From: an uncultured Gammaproteobacteria bacterium
GTDB taxonomy: Bacteria > Pseudomonadota > Gammaproteobacteria > Pseudomonadales > Pseudohongiellaceae
Direction: 5' to 3'
DNA length: 64,000 nt
Assembly: GCA_903837345.1 (NCBI GenBank)
Contig: CAILUG010000046.1
Span: forward strand, 1 to 64,000
Shown: positions 17,812 through 25,536 of the stretch, one piece after another
Layout: every line of letters begins with the position of its first letter
Position numbering within the stretch: the stretch's first letter is position 1
Translations under genes and position numbers: made by a program
The notes under the pieces: model-generated
The model's database searches: none
Told to the model about the DNA's origin: nothing
Seen by the model: only the letters and a program-made list of their open reading frames with translations

Positions 17812-18806
17812 AAATCGCCATCAACGGCTTTGGCCGCATCGGCCGCGCGGTATACCGCATCCTTGATCAGCAGGGCGATATAGAAATCACCGCGATCAAC
17901 GATCTGTTCGATCCGGCCGCGCTGCGTTATTTGCTGAACTACGACACCGTGATGGGCGGCTTCGGTCGTTCGCTGACGCTGGAAGAAAACTGTCTGGTCA
18001 CTGACAACAACCGCACGATGTTGTTGTGCGAGAAAAATCCGCAGAGTTTGCCGTGGGGCGAGCTCGGCATCGACGTGGTGGTGGAGTCGACCGGTGTGTT
18101 CCGCAAGCGCGTGCAGCTGGAACAGCATCTCACTGCCGGCGCCCGCAAAGTGGTGCTGACGGTGCCGGCCGCTGATGCCATTGATTACACCGTGGTACTC
18201 GGTGTCAATGATGGCGGCCTCAACAAGGATCACCGCATTATTTCCAACGCGTCCTGCACCACCAACTGTCTGGCACCGATGGCGAAAGTGCTCGACTCTG
18301 CGTTCGGCATCGAAGAGGGCATGATCAACACCGTGCACGCCTACACCAACGACCAGCGCCTGGCCGATGTGCCACACTCCGACTGGCGCCGCAGCCGCGC
18401 TGCTGCCGAAAACATCATTCCCACTTCCACCGGTGCCGCCAAAGCCGTAGGCGAAGTGTTACCGCAACTGAAAGGCAAGCTGCACGGCATTGCCTCGCGT
18501 GTGCCCGTGCCTGATGGTTCAGTTGTCGACCTGTTTGCGCGACTGGCGCACAAAGTCACCGTGGCCGACATCCACCAAGCGGTGCGCGCCGCGGTCGCCA
18601 GCCCAGGCATGCAGGGCATCCTGGAATTCGCCGACAAACCACTGGTGTCCACCGACATCATCGGCAACTCACACTCCTCAATCTACGATGCCGCCTTCAC
18701 GCAGGTGAATGGCGGCCAGTTCATTCGTGTACTGAACTGGTATGACAACGAGTGGGGCTATTCGAGCCGGGTGTGTGATTTGTTGGCGTTGCTCAAGCTG
18801 TTGTAA
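17808..18806 (+). CDS. gap: Type I glyceraldehyde-3-phosphate dehydrogenase
   Basis: Central glycolytic/gluconeogenic enzyme: oxidises glyceraldehyde-3-phosphate with NAD and inorganic phosphate. The 332-residue protein has INGFGRIGR, Asp32 in INDLFDP (favours NAD over NADP), the active-site ASCTTNC with Cys150, HAYTNDQ, the phosphate-site TGAAKAVGEVLPQL, RVPVPDGSVVDL and NWYDNEWGYSSR. All catalytic and binding residues that the upstream paralogue lacks are present. Its start codon overlaps the paralogue's stop (ATGA), so both chains are made in step. Erythrose-4-phosphate dehydrogenase is less likely because the GAPDH phosphate sites are intact. Confidence 0.94.
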   Translation: MKIAINGFGRIGRAVYRILDQQGDIEITAINDLFDPAALRYLLNYDTVMGGFGRSLTLEENCLVTDNNRTMLLCEKNPQSLPWGELGIDVVVESTGVFRKRVQLEQHLTAGARKVVLTVPAADAIDYTVVLGVNDGGLNKDHRIISNASCTTNCLAPMAKVLDSAFGIEEGMINTVHAYTNDQRLADVPHSDWRRSRAAAENIIPTSTGAAKAVGEVLPQLKGKLHGIASRVPVPDGSVVDLFARLAHKVTVADIHQAVRAAVASPGMQGILEFADKPLVSTDIIGNSHSSIYDAAFTQVNGGQFIRVLNWYDNEWGYSSRVCDLLALLKLL

Positions 18807-18818
18807 ACCACTATTGCG

Positions 18819-20141
18819 TCACAGCTTTGCCGGCGACCGCGCCGGCACATTGCCGCCCTGTTTCAGCCACACGAGCGCGACGAAGGCCAGCATGGAGCCG
18901 GTGCCCATGATCAGCGACAGTATGGGCAGTTGCGTCCCGGTTTGCAGCAGGAAGCCGGCAAGGATCGGTGACAACGCCGAACCGCCCCGGCCGACACCGA
19001 TGGCGAAGCCGGTGCCGGAGCCGCGCACGTGGGTCGGGTATACCTGAGCCAATAGCGCGTACATGCCGACGATGCCGGAATTGATGAAGTAGCCGGCGAT
19101 GCCGACCAGGGCCGACAATACGGCCAGATTGGCCGGCGTCTGGCCGAACAGGATGGTGGCCAACCAGGAACCCACGAAGAAGAACAGCGTCAGTTTTTTT
19201 ACGTCATAAAACTTGCTCAGCCAGCCGAAGGTCAGACAACCGAGTGCGCCGCCGACGCTGGCCCATGTCAACACGCCTCCGGCAGCGGAGGCCGAAAAAC
19301 CCAGATCGACCACCAGTTTCGGCACCCACTTGAGAATGTAGTAGAACGTAATCATGTGCAGAAAGTAGCCGGCAGTGACGATCAGCGTGATCGGGAGCAG
19401 AGCCTTGCTGAAAATGTCCAACCACGCCGTGCCTTTTTCCTCTTTGTGCGCATCCGGCAGCACCGTCGTCGTGGCCTGGCCCAACCTTGTCATGATGTTG
19501 TTGACGCGGTTGAGCGCATCGATGGGCCGTTTGCGCACCAGCCATTGCACCGATTCCGGCATGATGACGAGCACCGGCGGGATCAGCAGCGCCGTCATCG
19601 CAGTGCCGAAGTAGAACACATAGCGCCAGTCGTGGATTTTCAGCAACTGCGTCACCACCAGGCCGCCGATTACTCCGCCACACGGATAGCCGACCGCCAT
19701 CAGCGCGATGGCCAGCGGGCGGTTGCGGCTGTTGGCGAATTCGGCAGCCTGGGTATTGGTCACGGCCAGCATGCCGCCGATGCCGAGACCGGTGACAAGG
19801 CGCCAGGCCGAGAACGTTATGACGTCATGAGTGGTTGTCACCATCAGCATGCCGGCTGTCATAAGTACAAGGCAGGCAAGGATGACCGGACGGCGGCCGA
19901 TGGAATCGGCCAAGCCACCCAGCACGACCGAGCCGACGGCCATCCCCAGCACTTCTATCGACAGGATGACGCCTAGCCCCCCCATCGTCGTATGCCATTC
20001 GGCGGCAATGCCTGGTGAGGCGAAACTTATCGCCATCACGTCGAAGCCGTCGAGGGCATTGAGCGCCACTGTCAGCATTACCACCACCCATTGCAGGCGG
20101 GTCATGAGGGCGGTGTCGAGCGTCTGACGCGGGTCGTTCAT
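18819..20141 (-). CDS. MFS transporter of the aromatic acid:H+ symporter type
   Basis: Inner-membrane importer with about 12 hydrophobic segments in 440 residues. The N-terminal DGFDVMAISFASPGIAAEW and the loop GGLADSIGRRPVI (the MFS loop 2-3 signature) resemble the AAHS family, which takes up compounds such as 4-hydroxybenzoate, protocatechuate or vanillate. ATG at 20141 has an AGGGG site. It converges on gap with a 12-nt gap and diverges from the amidohydrolase gene; the shared intergenic region holds an ATTCC-N8-GGAAT site. This context suggests uptake of the substrate of the neighbouring catabolic enzymes. Confidence 0.85.
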   Translation of the reverse strand: MNDPRQTLDTALMTRLQWVVVMLTVALNALDGFDVMAISFASPGIAAEWHTTMGGLGVILSIEVLGMAVGSVVLGGLADSIGRRPVILACLVLMTAGMLMVTTTHDVITFSAWRLVTGLGIGGMLAVTNTQAAEFANSRNRPLAIALMAVGYPCGGVIGGLVVTQLLKIHDWRYVFYFGTAMTALLIPPVLVIMPESVQWLVRKRPIDALNRVNNIMTRLGQATTTVLPDAHKEEKGTAWLDIFSKALLPITLIVTAGYFLHMITFYYILKWVPKLVVDLGFSASAAGGVLTWASVGGALGCLTFGWLSKFYDVKKLTLFFFVGSWLATILFGQTPANLAVLSALVGIAGYFINSGIVGMYALLAQVYPTHVRGSGTGFAIGVGRGGSALSPILAGFLLQTGTQLPILSLIMGTGSMLAFVALVWLKQGGNVPARSPAKL

Positions 20142-20185
20142 GGCAGCCCCTGAGTTTGATTGTCGTTGTGACCGGTGTTCGCAGA

Positions 20186-20221
20186 GTGTACACGAACCAA
20201 TTAATTCCCATGATAAGGAAT
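20186..20221. promoter_or_regulatory. Operator-like inverted repeats between MFS and amidohydrolase genes
   Basis: ATTCC at 20204-20208 and GGAAT at 20217-20221 are separated by exactly 8 nt. The same motif with the same 8-nt spacing occurs at 24252-24269 in front of the next operon. An 8-bp palindrome GTGTACAC lies at 20186-20193. The arrangement suggests one regulator, probably the nearby TetR protein, controlling both sites. Confidence 0.5.
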
Positions 20222-20283
20222 AAATATTCTCACTCAAAAGAAATTCTGCTATATATCCCCGCCTGCCGGAATGGAGTGGGGCA

Positions 20284-20388
20284 ATGAAAACAAAAAAATC
20301 GCATCATGCTGCGGCCACGGACAACGAACCTGGCCGGCTCTACAAGATGATGCTCGATGGCAACCAGCGAGGTCTCCGGCATGTGTAA
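20284..20388 (+). CDS. Possible 34-residue leader peptide or small protein
   Basis: Open frame MKTKKSHHAAATDNEPGRLY... ending RGLRHV, with GGAG eight bases before its ATG. It ends inside the start of the amidohydrolase gene: the two frames overlap by 8 nt, so translation of the short frame could deliver ribosomes to the next start. It has no signal peptide and contains adjacent histidines. It may be a coupled leader, or an old N-terminus separated by a frame change. Homologues in related genomes would decide. Confidence 0.4.
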   Translation: MKTKKSHHAAATDNEPGRLYKMMLDGNQRGLRHV

Positions 20389-21439
20389 CTGTCCGCTGCA
20401 CCCGCGCTCACCGTTGGCATCGCGGCCATGGTCGCGTCGCCATTTGCTCGGCGCGCTGTCCGCCACGGCGCTGCTGCCGCTGTTGGCAGGCGCGCAGGAG
20501 CGCGCCGCGGCGACCGGCGCCAGCGGCATTATCGACGTACATGCCCACTTCCAGCCGCCGGCGATTCGTGCACTCAACCTGCCTGGGCCGATGAACGCGT
20601 GGACCCTGCAACGCCAGCTCGACGACATGGATCAGGCCGGCGTCAGTCGCGCCATGTTGTCCATCACCACGCCAGGGGTTCCGCTGACAGGCACGCAGGC
20701 GGCGAAAATCGCGCGTGAATCGAACGAATATGCCGCCTCGCTCGCGCGCGATCACGGCAACCGCTTCGGCTTCTTCACCGCGGTTCCCATGGACGATCTT
20801 GATGCCGCGTTGAAGGAAATCGCCTACGGCTTCGACACGCTCGGCGCCCATGGTGTCGGACTCTTCACCAGTTATGACGGCAAATGGCTCGGTGATCCCC
20901 ATTTCGATCCCGTGTTTGCCGAACTCGAGCGGCGCCGCAGCATTGTCTACGTACATCCCACCACAGCAGCTTGTTGCACGCGGCTGATTGCCGAGCTGGC
21001 CGACACGCTGATCGAATATGGCACCGATACCACACGTGCCATTGCCAGCTATGTATACCGGGGCGCTGCGCTGCGTTATCCGAATGTGCGCATGATCTGG
21101 AGTCATTCCGGCGGCACCATGCCGTTTTTGATCGAGCGTTTCGATGGCGCCGACCGCACATCGGCAGCACAGGGACACAAGGTGGCAAGTTTCCGCGAAC
21201 AGATCGCCCGTTGCTATTTCGACATCGCGCAGGCTTCCAACGCAGTGGCGACCACTGCGCTGCGCGCGGTGGTGCCGATGCAGAAGATCGTCTTCGGCAC
21301 CGATTACCCGTTTCGCACATCGGTCGAGCATGTGAACAGCCTGCATGCCGCCGGCGTATTCAATCCACAAGAATTGGAAGCGCTGTTCCACGGCAACGTG
21401 GAGCAGGGCATGCCGGAACTGTTGCGGCTGCATCGCTGA
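20381..21439 (+). CDS. Exported amidohydrolase-2 family (ACMSD-like) enzyme
   Basis: Metal-dependent hydrolase/decarboxylase fold related to aminocarboxymuconate semialdehyde decarboxylase and resorcylate-type decarboxylases, enzymes acting on aromatic acids. Of 352 residues, the N-terminus contains SRRHLLGALSATALLPLLAG, a twin-arginine-type export signal (RR at 19-20). The barrel starts with IDVHAHFQP (His54, His56), then YVHPT, IWSHSGGTMPFL and FGTDYPF with the late Asp. ATG at 20381 has GAGG eight bases upstream and is preferred over 20357. Family members are normally cytoplasmic, so Tat export of a folded metalloenzyme is notable. Confidence 0.82.
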   Translation: MCNCPLHPRSPLASRPWSRRHLLGALSATALLPLLAGAQERAAATGASGIIDVHAHFQPPAIRALNLPGPMNAWTLQRQLDDMDQAGVSRAMLSITTPGVPLTGTQAAKIARESNEYAASLARDHGNRFGFFTAVPMDDLDAALKEIAYGFDTLGAHGVGLFTSYDGKWLGDPHFDPVFAELERRRSIVYVHPTTAACCTRLIAELADTLIEYGTDTTRAIASYVYRGAALRYPNVRMIWSHSGGTMPFLIERFDGADRTSAAQGHKVASFREQIARCYFDIAQASNAVATTALRAVVPMQKIVFGTDYPFRTSVEHVNSLHAAGVFNPQELEALFHGNVEQGMPELLRLHR

Positions 21440-21482
21440 GGCGTCGCTGCAACGCAATCATTGTCCAACAGGAGCTCTAGCC

Positions 21483-23387
21483 ATGTTTTCCCGACTGCAG
21501 AAACCCCGATTTCCGGTCACGCTGACCTGGTCAGCCCCGGCCGTGGCACTGCTCGGCATCGTCATGGTCTGCAACGCCAGCGCGCAGAAAGACGTGATGC
21601 TGATGAACCGCATCGGACCTTCGACGATGGAAATTTTCGTGGCCAACGCCGATGGCAGCGATGAACATCCGCTGCTGGCGAACGCGCCAGGCCTGAACTA
21701 CGACGCCAGCTTTGCCGCGGACGGGCAATGGATCGTATTTACCTCCGAGCGCGATCCGGAAGGCCCGGGGCAAGCAGATATCTGGCGTGTCCGGCCTGAT
21801 GGCAGCGGCCTCGAACGCCTGACTACGTCTACGGCGATGGATGATGCCGGCATGTTGTCCCCGGACGGCAAGCGACTGGCCTATGTCTCCACCAAGGGTG
21901 GCGCGCGCACCGCCAATATCTGGATCAAGGATCTGCCCAGCGGCAAGGAAACCAATCTCACCGGCGATGGCGACAGCAAGCCCAAGCCGACCATGAACGG
22001 CAATTTCCGCCCGGCCTGGTCGCCGGATGGCCAATGGATCGCGTTCACGTCGGATCGCGGCGAAAAATGGATCGGTGCTGAAGGTGGCGCGGGTGCCGGC
22101 CACTCGCATCCGACCAGCCTCTACATCGTGCATCCCGACGGCAGCGGTCTGAAACGACTGACGTCCACCACGCCGGAGTCTGCCTTCGGCTCGCCGCAGT
22201 GGTCGGCTGACGGCAGCAAAATACTGGCGTACGAAATTCCAACTCGGGATACGTTTGGTGCGCGCATGTGGGGCTTCGGTATTGCCATGCTGAACTCCAC
22301 GTCGCAGATCGTGGAGATCAACGTGGCCACTGGTGAAAAAACCGCATTGAGCAGCGGCTCTGCGCTGAAAACCAATCCGCACTACCTGCCGGGTGGCAAG
22401 ACTGCCTGGCTGATCAAGGCCACGCCGATGAATGGACCCGAACCAGGCATCGTCTATGCCGACGGTTCACGCGGCCCCAAGGGGCTGGTGCGCAACCCGT
22501 CATGGTCGCCCGATGGCAAACGCGTGGTGTATTACCGCTTCGGTGCGGTGAACAGACCGCAAAACACCCGGCTCTACAGCTGGAACCAGGATTATGAATA
22601 CCGCTACACCGATGTGTTCCAGGCCGTATGTCCCGCCAACGGCAGGATGGCGCTGACCGATCTTGATTTTCCGTTTGGCAACACCAATGCGTCGATCAGC
22701 GTGATGGACCGCAACGGCGGCAACCGCAGCAAGGTATTCCAGCGCCAGGACGGCGCGGCGCTGATGGCCACCTGGTCGCCCGATTGCCAGTGGATCGCGT
22801 TCGGGTTCGGCGTTTTCTTCGGCGGCCGCGGTTTTGCGCCTGCCAACGTGTTCATGGTTAAGGCCGACGGTTCCGAATCGAAGCAGGTCACGCAAAGCAA
22901 GGTGAACGCCGGCTTCCCGGCCTGGTCACCGGACGGCAAGACGCTTGTGTACCGCCTGTGGGGCACTCCGGAAACCGCCGAGACACGCGGGCTGCGCGCG
23001 CTGAATCTCGCTGACAATTCGGTCAAGGTGCTCACCACGGAGTGGGACAACTTCCCGTTCTTCTCGCCGCAGGGCGACAGCATCGTGTTCACGCGCCGCA
23101 TGCCCGATGCCGATTTCGAAGTCTTCACGATGAAGCCTGATGGCAGCGACCTGAAAAGGCTGACCACGACCGCCGGTGCCGACGCCCACGCCACCTGGTC
23201 GGCGGACGGCAAGGAAATCTGGTTCGAGAGTTCCAGGACCGGGTTCAAGGATGAAGCCGCGTTGTATGACATTTCACCGCAACCGTACGCCCAGGTGTTC
23301 CTGATGAATCGCGACGGCAGCAACGTGCGCCAGCTGACCGACAGCAAATGGGAAGATTCGATGGGCATGTTCATCAAGCGCAAATGA
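21483..23387 (+). CDS. Exported TolB-like beta-propeller (PD40 repeats)
   Basis: A 634-residue protein with a signal region ending near MVCNASAQ and many WD40-like PD40 repeats of the form W(S/A)PDG..IAF or MKPDGSDLKRLT, filling almost the whole chain. Such propellers bind peptides or act as scaffolds in the periplasm (TolB type) or occur in peptidases, but no catalytic C-terminal domain is present here. AGGAG precedes the ATG. It follows the amidohydrolase by 43 nt and is probably co-transcribed; a role in substrate binding or processing is only inferred. Confidence 0.8.
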   Translation: MFSRLQKPRFPVTLTWSAPAVALLGIVMVCNASAQKDVMLMNRIGPSTMEIFVANADGSDEHPLLANAPGLNYDASFAADGQWIVFTSERDPEGPGQADIWRVRPDGSGLERLTTSTAMDDAGMLSPDGKRLAYVSTKGGARTANIWIKDLPSGKETNLTGDGDSKPKPTMNGNFRPAWSPDGQWIAFTSDRGEKWIGAEGGAGAGHSHPTSLYIVHPDGSGLKRLTSTTPESAFGSPQWSADGSKILAYEIPTRDTFGARMWGFGIAMLNSTSQIVEINVATGEKTALSSGSALKTNPHYLPGGKTAWLIKATPMNGPEPGIVYADGSRGPKGLVRNPSWSPDGKRVVYYRFGAVNRPQNTRLYSWNQDYEYRYTDVFQAVCPANGRMALTDLDFPFGNTNASISVMDRNGGNRSKVFQRQDGAALMATWSPDCQWIAFGFGVFFGGRGFAPANVFMVKADGSESKQVTQSKVNAGFPAWSPDGKTLVYRLWGTPETAETRGLRALNLADNSVKVLTTEWDNFPFFSPQGDSIVFTRRMPDADFEVFTMKPDGSDLKRLTTTAGADAHATWSADGKEIWFESSRTGFKDEAALYDISPQPYAQVFLMNRDGSNVRQLTDSKWEDSMGMFIKRK

Positions 23388-23443
23388 CGGCTTGAAAAGT
23401 GGGGCAGCGTGATGATTCTGGGCAAGGGCTGGCGCGGGATTCC

Positions 23444-24124
23444 CTAGTCGATACGTGAGCGCAGGCCATCGAGCATAAGACTGACGATGAACTCCTTGTA
23501 TTTCTCTGCCAGCTGTTCCTTGCCCATGCGGGCAGGGGCCAGCGGCAGGATCATTGATTGGGCCGCGGCATAGAACTCGCACAGCCCGATGATGGCGACA
23601 TGCATGAACAAAGGAACGGGCGAACTGCGTTCTTCGTCCGCGTCCGGATGAAGCATCTCGGCATAGAAACGCACGATCGCCGCGTTCATCTCGCGTACGC
23701 GCTTGCGGATTGCCGGATCCTCGGACTCGGCGCATTCGTCGATCATCAGGCGCTGCATGGAGCGTACGCGTCGCGAGAAATCGAACATGTTGGCGATGTG
23801 CACGGAGAGACGGTCGGTATTGTTTGTTGCAGGCAACGGGTGGGTGTTGATCCAGTTGGCGAGGATGTATTCGATCACGGCCAACAGCAGTTCCGCACGG
23901 TGGCTGAAGTAGTAGCGCACCAGTGCCGGATCGACGCCGGCCTTTTTGGCGATCTGCAGGTTGGTGACACGGTGGGGCGGCAAAGTGTCCAGCAACTTGC
24001 TGGCGGCGATGACGATGGTTTCCTTGCCAACGGTGCCATGCGTGGCGCGGGGTCGGCCGCGTTGGCGGAGTGGTTTGGAGGGACGGGGGGAACGGGTACT
24101 GCTGGTACGGGATTTGGCTTTCAT
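23444..24124 (-). CDS. TetR/AcrR-family transcriptional regulator
   Basis: A 226-residue one-domain-plus-ligand-pocket repressor. A basic proline/serine-rich tail (about 1-30) precedes the helix-turn-helix: VTNLQIAKKAGVDPALVRYYFSHRAELL is the TetR recognition-helix region, around residues 53-80. The C-terminal part is helical and unconserved, as expected for a ligand pocket. It diverges from the 24290 operon, with an ATTCC-N8-GGAAT site in the shared 165-nt gap, and an identical-type site lies in front of the amidohydrolase and transporter. It is the obvious candidate regulator of the cluster. Confidence 0.88.
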   Translation of the reverse strand: MKAKSRTSSTRSPRPSKPLRQRGRPRATHGTVGKETIVIAASKLLDTLPPHRVTNLQIAKKAGVDPALVRYYFSHRAELLLAVIEYILANWINTHPLPATNNTDRLSVHIANMFDFSRRVRSMQRLMIDECAESEDPAIRKRVREMNAAIVRFYAEMLHPDADEERSSPVPLFMHVAIIGLCEFYAAAQSMILPLAPARMGKEQLAEKYKEFIVSLMLDGLRSRID

Positions 24125-24251
24125 TCCGCAATTGATAGCACATATCCGCGCCCGGTAGAACAGCCAACCGAGGTCGGTGCTGCGGCAACTCCGTGAGGTG
24201 GATCGCTGCCGGCAATGCCACGCGCTGGTGCCGGAATCTGGAATGAGATAA

Positions 24252-24269
24252 ATTCCTATAGTTGGGAAT
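24252..24269. promoter_or_regulatory. Operator-like ATTCC-N8-GGAAT site before the 24290 operon
   Basis: ATTCC at 24252-24256 and GGAAT at 24265-24269, spacer 8 nt, 20 nt before the start codon of the first gene. It matches the site at 20204-20221 in arms and spacing, and the reverse complement of its inner part resembles that site further. Extra GGAAT half-sites occur just upstream (24232-24244). A repressor bound here would block the promoter. Confidence 0.5.
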
Positions 24270-24289
24270 AATAGAAAGAGGTCAGGAAA

Positions 24290-25063
24290 ATGAGACTAAA
24301 ACCACACTTGCCGCTACTGTTCGTCATGCTGGCAGCGACACTGCCTGGCAGCGCCGCCACGATGGACAACCCGCTGTATGGCGATCCCGCGCATCCGAAT
24401 TTTTCAGGCATGTGGAATCCTGAATTCGTCTATTTGGGTCCACCGCCAGGCTCCACTCCCGGTGCGGCACCGGCATTCCCGCCGCGGCCGCCCGCGGGTG
24501 CCGGCGGCGCCGCGCCGCCACCGTTCGCGCCCCCTCCAGTGCCGGAGCTGACCGGACCCTATGCCAAACGTTTCGCCGCCTGGCAGAAAGCATTCGAGAG
24601 CGGCACCCAGGAGCCTGATACTGTCACACGTTGCCTCGCCTTCGGCATCGCGCGCTTCGGCACCATGCCGGTGGAAATCATCCAGACGCCAGGTCAAATC
24701 ACGATGAACCTTGGCGTGATCCACGATATCCGGCGCATTTTCCTCGACGGCATCGGTCACACCACGGGTGCCGATCCCAGCTTCAACGGCGATTCCGTGG
24801 GCCATTGGGAAGGTGACACGCTCGTGGTCGAAACCAACAACATCCGTGCCGCCACGCTCGATCGCAACGGCGTGCCGTACTCAGACAAATTGACCGTGGT
24901 GGAGCGGATCCACTTGATCAATCCGAAGCGTCTCGAAATCGAAATGACGCTGACGGATCCGGAAGCTTTCAAGGCTCCCTTCACCATCAAACGCGCCTAT
25001 GTTCCCATGCCGAAAGGCAGTCGCTTCGAGGAGTATGTCTGTGAAAACAACCAGGATATCTGA
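24290..25063 (+). CDS. Exported protein of unknown function
   Basis: A 257-residue secreted protein: signal peptide MRLKPHLPLLFVMLAATLPGSA, then DPAHPNFSGMWNPEF, a proline/alanine/glycine-rich linker (about 53-85), and a conserved-looking domain with GHWEGDTLVVETNNI and IDRNG-like turns. I recall the GHWEGDTLVVET segment from exported proteins of Proteobacteria and Acidobacteria that occur beside DUF6152 genes; no function is known to me. It is the first gene of a three-gene plus-strand operon and overlaps the next gene by 29 nt. Confidence 0.75.
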   Translation: MRLKPHLPLLFVMLAATLPGSAATMDNPLYGDPAHPNFSGMWNPEFVYLGPPPGSTPGAAPAFPPRPPAGAGGAAPPPFAPPPVPELTGPYAKRFAAWQKAFESGTQEPDTVTRCLAFGIARFGTMPVEIIQTPGQITMNLGVIHDIRRIFLDGIGHTTGADPSFNGDSVGHWEGDTLVVETNNIRAATLDRNGVPYSDKLTVVERIHLINPKRLEIEMTLTDPEAFKAPFTIKRAYVPMPKGSRFEEYVCENNQDI

Positions 25064-25493
25064 TATCGCAATCAACAAGCTGCGATGCTCGCGCGCGATC
25101 GCCGTTGCAAGCGGTGCCTGCGCCCTGCTGTGGACAGTGGCTGCGTTGGCCCACCATTCGTTCGCCGCCTTCGATGCCGCCATGAACGAAACGCAGAAGG
25201 GCGTGGTCAAGGAGGTACGATGGACCAATCCACACATCTGGGTATTCCTGACTGTGGAAAAGGATGGCAAGGAGGTCGTCTACGGCTACGAAGGCGCGGC
25301 AATTGCAGTTCTGAAACGCGTCGGCTGGCTCAGCGACAGTGTGAAGACCGGCGATGTCGTCACCGTGCACGGTCATCCCTACAAGGATGGCAGGCCCGGA
25401 GGCAGCATCGAATATGTGGAGCTTGCCGACGGCCACAAGCTGGGCACCGGCGATGCCATTCCGGGGGCCTTGGTCGTGCCGACAGGAAATTGA
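25035..25493 (+). CDS. DUF6152-type exported protein
   Basis: A 152-residue protein with a signal-like segment (IAVASGACALLWTVAALA) followed at once by HHSFAAFD, the hallmark start of the mature DUF6152 family, then VKEVRWTNPHIWVFL and TVHGHPYKDGRPGGSIEYVELADG. It is a small periplasmic beta-rich protein of unknown function. The histidines directly after the cleavage site could bind metal, which is speculation. ATG at 25035 is inside the end of the preceding gene with GAGG just upstream; the downstream FAH-fold gene follows by 43 nt. Confidence 0.78.
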   Translation: MSVKTTRISDIAINKLRCSRAIAVASGACALLWTVAALAHHSFAAFDAAMNETQKGVVKEVRWTNPHIWVFLTVEKDGKEVVYGYEGAAIAVLKRVGWLSDSVKTGDVVTVHGHPYKDGRPGGSIEYVELADGHKLGTGDAIPGALVVPTGN

Positions 25494-25536
25494 ACGAGCC
25501 CATTCATCAACAATCAATAATCAATCAGGAGGGGTC

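Noticed and set aside
16798-18806. Tandem GAPDH genes as an assembly duplication
   Set aside because: The two proteins are far diverged throughout, with different active-site residues, so they are true paralogues.
21531-22382. 283-residue frame opposite the TolB-like gene
   Set aside because: Arg/Ala-rich shadow; the sense strand has regular PD40 repeats.
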